64,000 nt of DNA from positions 60,073,729-60,137,728 of the forward strand of contig CM054135.1 of assembly GCA_028751875.1 (NCBI GenBank), in the 5' to 3' direction. Below are positions 34,055 to 46,336 of this stretch, in pieces. Positions within the stretch are counted from its first letter, which is position 1, and each line of letters starts with the position of its first letter. The DNA is from Rapana venosa. Taxonomy: Eukaryota > Mollusca > Gastropoda > Neogastropoda > Muricidae. The notes under the pieces are model-generated. The model was not told the origin of the DNA and did no database searches. It worked only from the letters and a program-made list of their open reading frames with translations. The translations under genes were made by a program, and so were the position numbers.

Positions 34055-34974
34055 CTGGAGTGACAGTTGAAGAGTGAGAGTTGTGATCATACCCTGTCTT
34101 CAAAGAGTAGCTCACTTTCAGTTTACTGACTGAAGTGTAAAGTAAGCGCCATTCCCACCCATGTCCATTATCACTAACTGACAACACTGATGTATATACT
34201 ACTTGTTGATTTTTGTATCTGATTACAGTGATTAACACAGGAGAAGACTAGGCACTGGTCACCCACATGGTAGAGGAATAATCATAATAATAATAAATGG
34301 AACTTATATAGCACTATATCTTGCAAAGACAAATCAAAGCGCATGCATTCAACGTAATCTTACACAGTCAAGCAACCAATGACAATCAATCAATGTTTAA
34401 ACAAACAGATGTTGCAAACATGGTACGCTGCAGAGAAGAGAAGAGTATCTGATTCAAATTTTGAGGAAGGACAAAGTTGAATTCCAGTTTGTACTGGTTT
34501 AATAGGTACAAGTCTTAGAAGAAATAAAAAATTCAATTTAGACTGAATCCAAATTCATCATTAATATTACACCCAGTAGAAAGCACTTGAATCTTTTGGA
34601 AAACAGTTACAACTACAACTTTACGAATAACAACTTCCAAGTTTACTTATTTTGAGTACAGTTACAACAAAGAGATGTTAATTTGTTTAAAAGTGCCATG
34701 TGCAGTGGCATAATTCTCAGTACATATGAGCTGTGAAAAATACCTTTTTTTTTTTAGTTATCCCCTTTGCATTGATGTTGGCCTAATTTGACATTTTGTC
34801 CTTTCAAAGTGATGTCGGTCATTTTGCTCTGTGTTTCTGTGTGCATTGGTGTATATATGCTAGTCTGCAACCCAGTGGAGAGTAGAAATAATGTTTATGT
34901 CCGACTGAAGTTCTATGTGAGGGAAAGGGATAGGGAAAGAAATACAGTTGCAGACAAAACAAAAAAACAAAAAA

Positions 34975-35062
34975 AAAAGGGTGGCGCTGCTCTTGTGGCG
35001 ACGTGCTCTCCCCGGGGAGAGCAGCCCGAATTTCACGCAGAGAAATCTCGTGACTTAAAGTG
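34975..35062 (+). mobile_element. SINE 3' tail with an 18-bp palindrome
   Basis: GCTCTCCCCGGGGAGAGC (35005-35022) is a perfect palindrome, followed by AGCCCGAATTTCACGCAGAG and AAATCTCGTGAC. A second copy lies on the minus strand at about 63,330-63,410 with the stem degraded. Confidence 0.65.
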
Positions 35063-36194
35063 GTATAAATAAATAAATTAAAAAAAAATATGTTGGTGAC
35101 CACATCTGAAAAAAATTTGAGCCAAAAATGTCCTGTTGTTATCCTTTCTGTTGTGTCTTTCCTGTGTGTTTTCTGCATTGCAATTTCAGAGATATATATT
35201 TTGTTTGAAGTTATCCCAAAAGGCCTAACAACTGGGTGATTTTTTGTTGTTGTTTGTTTACATTTTTCCTCATGTGATATATTATACTGAGTTATTTGCT
35301 TCTTGACACTTTTTGTTGCTGCTATTATTAGTGAATGACTGTTTTGGTTCCTAAGAGGTGTAACAAATGTTTGTTTTTATGTCAGCTATTAAGTTCTGTA
35401 CTGCTTTCATTCATATAAATTTGTATAGGTTTTTTATATGTTGTTAAAAAAAAGTCAGATTTATTTGAATAGGAGAAATGGCCTTTTAGAAGTATATGGA
35501 ATCTTCGGCAAAATTAACAAGATTAGCTTTCCCATACGGCCATGGGCGTGAAATCTCCTGCACTCCAAAAACTTTTGATGCCCCTTCTTTGAAATGTCAT
35601 GACTTTCTCCATAAACATCTGTCCTACACATCCACCAAAAATTGTGTTTACAAATAAACAAGAAGTGCTTATGCATCATGGGTTTGGGCAGACCCATACT
35701 TCCAAAGTATACATTTTACACACAGCATGTCGTGGGTCTGCAGCCACCCACGCTTATTTCAGAATGACGGAACTGCCTCATGAACGTGTTGTGTATGGAG
35801 TGATTGCTTGGACCCCCTTTCCTTGTAAAGAGAATCAATGCTCATTGTAAGTCATGGTGGTATCCCCCTTGATAGTACATTCCAAGAGAGACAGAGACAG
35901 GGAGAGAGAGGTCTATATATTTGGACATGCACTGCCTATATATATGTGCAATGCTTGATGTGTGTGTGTGAGGGAAACAAAAAAAAGACACAGTATTTGG
36001 TGACGTTTTGCCTTTGGATAGACTTACCAGTGTAATGAAATGTGAATACACTTCTGAGGGGTAAAAAATAGATCACACACTCACATGTACAGAGATAAAC
36101 ATATGCAGGCTGCCTCTCTCATAAACGCACTGAGCACCCACGCCGCATTGAAAAGACGTGCTGCTTCACCTTTTTAATTTTCCATTTTCTGTTC

Positions 36195-36305
36195 CTTGCC
36201 TAGAGCTACAAGGTTTTCTGTTCCTTGCCTAGAGCTACAAGGTTCACCAACTGTCAAACTTTTGCGTATGAAACCATTTTTACCTTCCATTAGGGTAGCC
36301 ACATT
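36195..36305 (-). mobile_element. Family D tail fragment with internal 30-bp duplication
   Basis: The reverse complement has GGTTCACCAACTGTC-type family D tail and the TAGCTCTAGGCAAGGAAC end. The end (TTCCTTGCCTAGAGCTACAA on the plus strand) is repeated twice in tandem at 36,189-36,243. Confidence 0.6.
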
Positions 36306-38509
36306 CCACCTTTGGGAAAACTCTGGGAGCTGCTTCACATAAACCATGGCTTGCTATGCACCTGCACCGCACAGCGAGGGGTTTGGTTCCTTTACGGACA
36401 CCATAGGTGGTTGTACACACGTAGGGTAGTGTGTTGTGCCTTCCTTAAAATCATGGGTTACCACTCGCCCATGATATATGGAGAACATCGTTCTAGGCAA
36501 CGTGCAGGAAAGGCTACTTGTACAGGAGGATCACAACTTGGAAATTTCATCAGTGACGACTAGGCTGTTGATCCATCCTTTCCATTTCAGCTTTGATACC
36601 ATTAAAACATTGGTTGAATATTTCCACTGAGGAGTTGCAGGTTGGCTATTTCACTCAAAGAAGAATAAGGAAATAATAACAGGAACGTGAGTAATCTAAG
36701 TGCGCTTTGCACTTTTGAAAAATAAAGATTGATTAAGTACTAAAGTGGTATTGTTCCATTGACTTGGTTGGGGGGGGGGGGGGGGGGGGGGGGTGGAGAG
36801 AAGTGTGTTTGAATGCGGCATTTTTACCATACAATTCTTTATTTTTTTAAAAGCAGGCTTACACAGACAATCAGATATGAAAAAGGAAATGAAGCTTTCA
36901 TTACTTGGAAGAGCAACAGTTTGCAGTGAAAATTGTTGTGTATAAACTTGCTTATAAATAAGAGTAAATGATAGTATTCCAAAAGTAGGACTGGAGGTTA
37001 GTAGCTGTGTAGGGCATGATGACATACATAGTGTATAACATTTTTCAAATCAGTGCTATTTGCTATTGTGCTATTTGCTATTGTGCTTTTGTTTTTATCA
37101 TCAATTCAGGAGCATGTATGAGCAGTTTACTATGATTTGAAAGAATAAATGAAATGTGTCTGTGGGTCTTTTCAATTTGTTTTTTTGTTCTTTGCACATA
37201 GATAATATTGTCAAACCTCATTCATGTTTGGTGTGTGAAAATTTAGAAAACTGATATTACCAAAAAAGAAAATAACTTTTCTGCTAAATCATGTGCTCTT
37301 TTTGTATAAAACAAAACAAAACCCGTTTATTCCCAAAGCATTTTAACTGCCACAACTTGTTATTACTCCGAAGGTTCTTTGTTTTGTTGGTTTTTTTTAG
37401 TATAAGGACTGTTTTTAGGTTTTCAGCATTCTTTTTTTCTGTTCTCTCTTAGACCGTTACTTTTATACAGTTTCTGACATGTATGAATCAAATAAAAAGG
37501 GATGATTTTGTTGGATGGGTAAAGTGAAAAAGTGTTGGTGTATGTTTCTTTGGCATAGCAGGTGTGTGGTGATATGGTATGTTACAATGAATTGGTTCAG
37601 TGAATAAGTGTCGGTGTAGAGTGTGGGTTGTAGGGTTGTTTTTTTGTTTTTTTTAACTTGACTTTTAAATGACTGGACTTGATTCTGCATTATCTTGAGG
37701 ACTTTTGTTTCTCAGTTCAATTTTTTTCTTCTATGAACAGCAAATGACGTACCTTGTGAGAAATTTTGAAGGAAGGAAAAAATATTTCTAAAAAGAGGGA
37801 AATTAGAGAGACCATAAGAGCTCTGCATACAGTTTAGCTACAATTGCCCACCAGCTGCAAAGAAGAATCCATAAAAGCAGATGTCCACTAGTTCCGTTGA
37901 GTTTGCATGGGAGTGTGTAGAAAGTGTGCGATCTTCGTTAGCTGACACAGCATGTTAGTCTTTTGATACATGAATTCATGTAGCTCCCTATGTATTTTTA
38001 TTATTAATTTTCGGTGTGAATGAGCATTTGATTATATATGAGCATTGCAATGTTTGGTTATATATTCATGAGCATTGCATTGTCTGGTTATATATGAGCA
38101 TTACAATGTCTATACATAATGAATTGGTCTCCCATCGGTGCAGACATCATTGAAGCATATTTGATGTATATATATCACACTAGTCATTTTAAGTGGAGAA
38201 TAAAATATTTAAAAAATCATCACAAAGTTGTGAGATGTATGCTGTGCATTTGACAGTCGATGAATGTGTATGTGCTAAGCCTGAAGTTTGCTATTCTTGT
38301 ATCACAGATAAAATGCTTTTAATGCATTGCATGTCTCACCAACTAGTCAAACAGAACGGAGAATACATGAATATAAATACTCTCAAATATGCCCTGATAA
38401 TCGAGTTCCTTAAATTCTGTTGATCACTTGTCCAACCTTGTACAAGTGTATATGTAGGCATTCTTTGAATAAAAGACATCTTTTGTAAAGACCACACTTA
38501 CCCTCTTAA

Positions 38510-39213
38510 CTGTCGAGTGCAAGTGCACCCTATATGCTGGGGAATAGAATTCATTTGCTATGTTCATGTCCCTCTTACTCAGAAATTACTAAATGAATAA
38601 TCTTGATAGTCTGCCCAATGACAGTATATATATATCGTAGATTGCTTTGAGGCAAGCTCAAATTAGCATGATATTTCACTACGAAAATATATATTTAAAA
38701 TGTAAAAAATTGACAAAAAATACACTTTCTTAATCACTACTGTCATTCTGAGTACACCCCCCATCTCAATAACGTCACACACAAGTCCAGGAAAAATCTC
38801 AAGTCATTTTTTAAAAAAAAAGCACTATCTCCTGAATCATACACAATCGTTTTCATCACTGTCAGGATATTCTAAAGTTTTATTTGCCACTTCTTCAGCT
38901 GTGTAAAGTTATTGATTCCTTCAATGAGAAGTGTCAGCCATTTTGAACAAGAACTGCCCAAGCAGCCATGCATAATAACACAAAATACGAGCTAAAAAAC
39001 AATCATTTTTGCCACGTGTGTGTTTTTGCAGCTGGATGTTGCCAAGCAACCTGAGAGTAATCTCTGCTAATTTTGGAGTTCTTTCCCTTTATCTGTGGCC
39101 AAGGAAGCTTACTTGTTTACTGTGGTTCAAAGTCCCAGAAATTTTCCGAGTTGTTGGCGTATAGAGTGCACATTTTAGCCCCGGAAAATTTCCGGGGTGG
39201 GGCAGTCAAGTGG
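38510..39213. mobile_element. Candidate degraded TTAA-flanked piggyBac-type MITE
   Basis: TTAA occurs at 38506-38509 and 39214-39217. The ends inside these are CTGTCGAGTGC on the left and, read inward from the right, CCACTTGACTGCC, which match only partly. A palindrome CCCCGGAAAATTTCCGGGG near the right end recalls the subterminal palindromes of the 27.6-kb element. The termini are weak, so this is tentative. Confidence 0.35.
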
Positions 39214-40606
39214 TTAAAGGTGGTGTGCAGATGATTTGTAAAATGGAGACATTGGTAATATAACCAGAAAGTCACCTTTTAATATATGTTCAAGATTTTT
39301 TTATAACAAAAAAATTCAAGAAGAAATATGCAAGGCGATGCTTACGTACCCATACATGCATTAACTGCTGATTGACTTCATTTATTTTAAAAAGGATAAA
39401 AAAAATCCTCAAGCATGGACTTCCACTTGTGGTAAACACTGCTCTGTTGCCATGTAGCAACTAGACAAGACTGCTTTTCTGCGAGGGATTCCTGATCATT
39501 GAGCATGCAGCTGTTGACTGCTGCGAGAATGTATGGCAATCAAAACTGGCCCTCTTTGACATTCATTTAAGCGTTTAAAAAACATCTTAAGTCAACTTAA
39601 CCTGTCCTACTGCAAGCACGTTATATTGGCGTGAGTATACAACAATTCTACTGGCGTGTAATCTATTTTGGTTGAAGATGTATCATGTGGAGTACTTTCT
39701 CTAGACTGTGAAGAAGACTGAGCCATTCATTTTTGATAATCATTGAAGGAGTGGAGGGGGGTTCAATAAACATCCACATTAAAAAAAAGACAACAACAAA
39801 ATCAGATAGCTCACAAGGGTAGCTGACAGTTGATAAACAGAGATGTTTATTTTTTAGGGACACATCTCAAAATGTGGACTGGACTTTGATGGTACCTCTA
39901 TAGATTTAAGTGTCAAATATCTTAAATTTGCTACCAATGATAATGGGGGCTTTGAAGCCACTTTAGTTTTTCTTTTTTTTCCCAGAATAAAATACTTTGC
40001 AGCTCTTGACATGCACTATAAATAAACGATTGTTCTTGTTGAATGGCGCATATCTTATGTGGATCCAGTTTTGCTATTATCATCAATCCAGTCCTAAAGA
40101 TCCAAACCTATGGCCTTCCTCAATGCCTACATCAGTCACAGTTTCTCATTTAATGCTTTTAAACTACATAAGATTTTTCACAATCAGACACACAGAACTA
40201 TATGCAATGCAGGATTACATTTTATGTAGTTCTGTTGTATTTTTTTTAAATGTTTTTTTTTTTTATCATCTAAATGTGGAACACACACACACAAAAGGAA
40301 GAGTTAAAAGCTTTCATCACAAAAAACAGCAATCCAGACCACAAAATGACAAAAAACACAGTTTAAAAAAATATGAACATTTAATGAACCTTTTGAAAAA
40401 AAATCATAGACATAAAGCATTTTTCATTATTTAATATCGATATAAAAAGGCATACACTGTAATAACCATCAGTTATGAACACATTTATAGTATCGGTATC
40501 AACATGTCTGAGATCACTTTCCAAAGTTGCCAACACTTAACACAGCCAAGGGAAAATATTTTTTTAACATTAGATATACAATAAACAATTCTTCAATGAG
40601 CAGAAA

Positions 40607-40988
40607 GAAGGTGGCAGGACGGTTTAGACGTTCACTTGCCTAACAAGTAAACTGTAAGGTTCTAGGTTCAATTCCCAGCTTTGCCCTTTCTTCCCAGTTT
40701 GACAGGAAAATCAAACAATGTCAAGTCTTTCAGAGGACACTCTTAACCAGTCGGACCCGTATGCTTATGGACTTGGGCACATCAAAAAGAACCCGCAACA
40801 GTTGAAAATAGAAAGAGCAGGGAGGTACTTCCTGACAATGTCCTGGCAAAAAGTGGTAGGCTCAATTCCCAACTGTATCCCCTAAGTTGGAATGCAGCAA
40901 CCTTAATGATGGACTGGGGGGGAAGAGAAGGGCTGCATATGCAAAAATCTCACCATTGGTGAACCTCAGAGCTCTAGTCAAAGAATGA
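40607..40988 (+). mobile_element. SINE with a different head but the family D core and tail
   Basis: B-box GGTTCAATTCC at about 40,663. The head sequence is unrelated to the 30.3-kb copy. The 3' part has CCTAAGTTGGAATGCAGCAA and the shared tail GTGAACCTCAGAGCTCTAGT. Confidence 0.7.
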
Positions 40989-41858
40989 AAACCCCCTGAA
41001 AACAAAAAAAGTTAAATGTTCCCTCCATGGTGCTAAACCCTTTTTTCCTACCATGTTTACACATCATCACAACAAAATCAGCAATCACCAGAAACTTTCA
41101 AATAATCATGATCACCCACATTTAATGCACTGCAGGAATCAAAAGATGCTCTCAAAGCAGTCCAGAGATGTACATTTTTTGGGGGGACCAACTGCATGAA
41201 GCACAAGGACAGAGTGTATCTACAAGACACTGTCACCACACGGCCCGCATGTGATACATGCCCTTCATAACTATTTGCTTATTTTTCAGTTCGATTATAC
41301 AAGGACTTGGTTAACACATTTTGCAGTACTATCAAGATGATGAATGGAAATAGTTCAGTTTAGCTAAAAGAATGACCTATGTAGGACTCAGCAGCCACAC
41401 AGGTCTGTGTAAACATGACGAATATACTTTCTTGTTCACAGTCTGGCTCACATGCAGAGTAGAATTATCTGTAATCATTGAAGGATTACACTAAAGTGTA
41501 ACTGATTCTGTAAAAGGCGAAATAACTGGCATCCCTACACAAGGTAAATATCTGGACAAAAATCAGTAGACCTACTGGTTCCAAGAGTCAAATTGAATGG
41601 GAAAAAAATCAACCAAATATGGTGTGTAGGAATGAGTATTTTAGAAAATGAGGAAAAAATATACAATTATTGTCCTCTTTCTTGGTCTTGATTAACAAAA
41701 AGTATCTATACACTTGATTTAATTTCAGAGATGACTTTCATCCTTTTCTTGTGACTAGATAACGCCTCTGAAACATTTCTTTTGCATGGAAAATATGTAA
41801 GGCCGTTGAATGTTTAACATAGGATACAGATATGATACTATCACAGGTGCATGTAAGT

Positions 41859-42154
41859 AAGGGTAAAGGTAAAGGAGTCCCATAACCTATAAGGTCGTAG
41901 GGGAGCGAGGCGTCAGAGACCTCACTTCTCTAGGGCCAGCATATTGAGGGCGGCGCCCATCTCCTCTCCCTCGCTGCTTTACCTTCCCTGACCCTAAAGA
42001 GGGCAGGTACCCATTTACAGCTGGGTGAACTGGGGGAACTGTACTGAAGCCAAGGTGCGCAAATGGTCACCCATCCAACTGGTAACCACGCTCGACGCTG
42101 CTTAACTTGGCTGGGGGAAAGCGAGTGCTCCGACCACTGAGCTATCCCGTCCCC
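41859..42154 (-). mobile_element. SINE family C, full-length minus-strand copy
   Basis: Near-identical to the 22.3-kb copy in reverse orientation: GGTAAAGGAGTCCCATAACC at the tail end and GAGCTATCCCGTCCCC at the head. It lies in the intergenic DNA between ATAD1 and the PROPPIN gene. Confidence 0.88.
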
Positions 42155-43579
42155 CGCATGTAAGTACAGTGCTAAAAACCTAAACCTAATCTCCACATTT
42201 TCCCAGACCAGTGAGTAACCTCACTACTACTTTCCTGAACATTGCCAAAACCAAGTGAAAAAAAGGGAGAATGTAAAACCAATTGAACATGCCATAATTT
42301 ATGTCACAAGCAAGTACAATAAATCACCAACATAGAGAACCAGAGCATGTAAATCACATATTGATGAATGAGTATCACAAAGTGGTGATCAATTCTCGTT
42401 TACATCATTCAGCTTAACATCACCAAGAGCACCGAAGTAGTGTTTATCTCATCATTACTACCACCACTAAACCAGTGAGAAAACAGCCGTCTAAGACAAG
42501 CTGCTACTGTTGACCAGCAGCACATGTACATCTACTGACAATTCAATCAACTCCTAGTGTAAACATGATTATCCACTTCAGTTTTTGTTTCTTTTCAGAA
42601 CAAAGTAACAACTGCCTATCATCCAATTATAAAAAAAGAAAAGAAAAAAGCTAAAACACACACTGCACCACTGACATGAACAACAAACACAGAGTTAATA
42701 GCATTTCCAACTGTTTAACCCTTTTTGTCCCACATAAAACTGAGCAGTCTCTTTCTCCAGACCATGTACATTTCAAGCTGTCACTGCTGAAAGAGGGTTA
42801 GGTCAGAAAAATAATCATTAAAATTTTGTTTCTCAATGGATTGTTGGAACACACAGTTGACACATGGCACAGGAAGAACCAAGAGTAATCTTACTTCATA
42901 TAAGGCAAGTCAAGTCAAATTTTTGTTTCTGGATGGTACATTGAATAAGCAATACATTTGCTTTTTTTCATCAAGCCATCTATCTAGGAACAAAAAACTT
43001 CCTCCATATCATCTATAAAAGGAAGTTAGCAAGGCTAACAAACTATTCATCAAAACCAAAAGTAATGTTCAGGACACGAGTCCCTCGTTCCGTGGTCTCT
43101 TGTAAACAAGTAAGTCACAAGGGACTTGTGCCATAGGAAGAAATGTGTTAAGTATGTACAGGAAATGAAAAACAAAATTGAATGAACTTGTTTGGTCATT
43201 GCATACATGAATCTATACACACTCACAATACCCCAAACGCCCAACTCATTAACTATGTATCTGAGAGACCAAACAAACAAACACTGACATGAAATTGCAC
43301 TTGTCCCATTCAAATCTGTTTATATACAATGAATTCAATGCTATAATACAGGTCTGTGGCTGTTGCCTATCTGTCTGCTGGATGTTTTAAAAATAAAATC
43401 ATCATTTACTAAAAAAACAACCTAGAACTCCCACCCCCACCAAAAGAAACCTTTGTCAAAAATGTCAATTACTTCCTGATGATACAGTGAAAACAGCATG
43501 AGAATTGACTGACACATACACAAAATATGCTGGTTTAGTCTGGATGTGTGTCCGTGTATGCATGCATTTATTATTAATT

Positions 43580-43846
43580 TTTTTTTTCTATTAAGGATAA
43601 TGAAATAAGCACTTTTGTGCTTTTTTACATCCAGTCCCCGTGTGTATGCGGTTTTGTAAATTCTGTCATCTGTTCCCACCGGCACACAATGGCCTCGGTT
43701 TATAGTCTCATCCGAAGGACTTTTGGGAAGAGTGGAGTCTGCACTGATGTTAACTCCAGGGGAAAATATCCTCTTGAATGGGAATCGAACCCCGGGTCAT
43801 CGGATTGCGAGCACAATGTTGTGACCACTAGGCTATCCCGTCCCCC
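43580..43846 (-). mobile_element. SINE family B, tRNA-derived
   Basis: In its own (minus) orientation it starts GGGACGGGATAGCCTAGTGG (A-box TAGCCTAGTGG), with B-box GGTTCGATTCC. The body contains AATTTACAAAACCGCATACA, and the tail reads TTATC-CTTAATA before a T-rich/A-rich end. A (TG)n stretch follows its head on the plus strand. Confidence 0.82.
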
Positions 43847-44478
43847 CTGCATGTTTATGTGTGTGTGTGCATGCATGTGTATGTGTGTATGTGCATGCAT
43901 GTGTATGTGTGTGTGTACATGCATGCATGTTTGCACGGGCATGACTGCATCATCTTCATTCCTGTGCTGTCCTTGCCGTGGATCTTGTTTTTGCTTGAGC
44001 AATTCCACATCCAGAAGTTCAAGGTGTACAGGCTTGTAGACAGATGGCCAGCAGCTGAAAACCAATTGCATGCATTGGAGTTAAACCTACGACGACACAG
44101 AATGACAAGGTAGCATATGACATGGGGAAACAAAAGATTGCCTCATATCTCATACAGTTGCTTCTCAAATGTCTTTTCCAAAAGAATAAAATTGATCATG
44201 GAGACTTCTTAGTCATACAATATGTCACATCACCAACAAAAACCTTTGATGAACAGAAATATGGAACTGCTAATGCTTGATCTGAGTTGTTTTTGTTTTC
44301 TTTCTCTCTTTAAAAATAAATTGATAGTGTCCTGTTTTTGAATAAATACATAGTGGACAAGCCTTACACACACACACACACATACACACACAGAGGAAAA
44401 GGCTGCTATGTATATCACAAGCCCTCCTGGCTGAATCAGCTGAAAAACAACAAGGACAAACCCCCAAACAAAACAGTC

Positions 44479-44484
44479 TTTATT
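44479..44484 (-). terminator. Candidate poly(A) signal of the PROPPIN gene
   Basis: Plus-strand TTTATT reads AATAAA on the minus strand, 82 nt beyond the stop codon. Other copies occur further downstream. Confidence 0.4.
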
Positions 44485-44565
44485 TGCATCTTTGGTTCTT
44501 TAGATGTTTTATAATGTAGCACTTATGTTTCACATAATCTTACATGTACTTACTACATCTCCTGC

Positions 44566-45611
44566 TCAGCTATCTGTTTGTGATGAAGAACAGGCTGTCT
44601 TGAAACTAGGTGCAGACCTGTTGCTGCAATCTGTAGATGAGTATGGCTTGGTCTTGCTTTCCTGCAAGCCTTTCTTCCACTTCTCATAATCTGTAGCTGT
44701 TGAATTAAAAAACAAAACGAAACCCATAACAAAACATAAGTATTTCACAAGAGGCAAATTACCAATATGGAAAATGGTGCTTTAGAACAAAGCTTTAGAA
44801 ATTTCAATGAAAGCCTGAAACAAACAGTCTTTCATTTACTAAAGACTATTACCATAAATAGATCTGCCAGGGGCTAGCAACCACAAGAAACAGGAAAACA
44901 CTACATGTGCAGGCAACTATTTGTAAACCCCCTTTTTTGTGTCTTTGAAATGTACATATTTCCTTGTTAACCATACAGATATTAACAGAAAGTTTCATGA
45001 CGACAAGATAGCTCATCAAGCAGGATGTAAACAGTTATCACAAATTTCTCTGCAACGCACTGAGCACACTGGGGCAACAATGCACCCTGATGAATTTGCA
45101 CATTCATAGAAGCACACAGCATTTCACTCTAGAACAGCTTCTGTCTCCCGATTTATTTAATTTTAATTATTCTTTTATATCGAGGATAATGGAATAAGCA
45201 CTCATGTGCTTTTTTACATCCAGTCCACGTGTGTATGCAGTTTTGTAAATTCTGTCATCTGTTCCCACCGGCACACAATGGCCTACTCTTACGAAAAGCG
45301 GAACAGCATTTAACGTGTGCGCAAGATGTTCTGCATGCGTTTGCACATGGGGCATCGGTTTATAGTCTCATCCGAAAGACTTTTGGGGAGAATGGAGTCT
45401 GCACAGATGTTAACTCCAGGGGAAAATATCCCCTTGAACGGGATTCAAACCAGGGTCGTCAGATTGCGAGCGCTATGTTCTGACCACTAGGATATCCCGT
45501 CCCGCAGGAGAGAACTGGATGACAGATAGTAATAAAGACAAGATAGGCAAAATAAAGCCGGGAATTTTTTTTTTAAAGGTAGACAAATGCATATAAATGT
45601 CTGTCCCCCCC

Positions 45612-45644
<33 letters not shown>

Positions 45645-46305
45645 AGAAAGGAAAAGATAATTTTGCATATATGCCGGTTTTTGCCCATCATTAAAATAGC
45701 TGTGGATCGACTTAAGGGATACAAAATATATAGATGCTCTTTTCTTCTTTCAACGTTCAGACTGCAACTATAATCCTTTGTCATACGAGTAAAAATGCAT
45801 TGTGCTGCAGTTAATCGCTTGACAAAGTCTGACCAAGCATATCCGGTTTTGGTGTGGGAGAGAATTGTTATCTTTTTAAGTCAGAATTGTTATCTTTTTA
45901 AGTCTTTTTGGAAAAAAAGGCATGAGAATGGACCAAGAAGGCAAAAAAATAGACAAGAAGGCGGTGACAGGAAGAAAAGGAACAAGGCAGAAACGAAGAG
46001 GACAGAAGACAGGGAATTTGTAGCATGGCATTTCCAGGGGATGGGGGGAGGGGGATGCTATTTATATTAACACCCCCCCCCCCCAGCATCCCCACGGGGG
46101 AATACAAATACTTGATGATCATTAACATAATGATTTTATAGTATTGAGGAACAACTCACAGACTGTTTCAGCCACACTGGGTGCACTGGACACAGAGACC
46201 CCTCTGTCACAGGCTACATTGCAAGGCTCTTCTTCATGGTCTATAGACAACCTGAAAAAAACAAACCAGCCTTTGTTTATGACAACTGTAAGCCATTATC
46301 ATAAC

Positions 46306-46336
<31 letters not shown>

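Larger units (their letters stand above)
33388..38505. other. ATAD1 3' region and intergenic DNA
   Basis: No convincing coding exon on either strand; open frames are short and lack splice or domain support. Contents: the 47-bp repeats, a CTATATAAGTTCC-type LINE/SINE tail on the minus strand near 34,282-34,345, a SINE tail with an 18-bp palindrome near 34,975-35,060, a minus-strand SINE fragment at about 36,195-36,305 with an internal 30-bp duplication, a G-run at 36,771-36,793, and TATATGAGCATT repeats at 38,030-38,105. Confidence 0.7.
39214..44478. other. Intergenic DNA between ATAD1 and the PROPPIN gene
   Basis: Apart from the D-like SINE at 40.6 kb, SINE C at 41.9 kb and SINE B at 43.6 kb, nothing coding is apparent. 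The interval could include a long 3' UTR of the PROPPIN gene, which cannot be judged from sequence alone. Confidence 0.6.
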
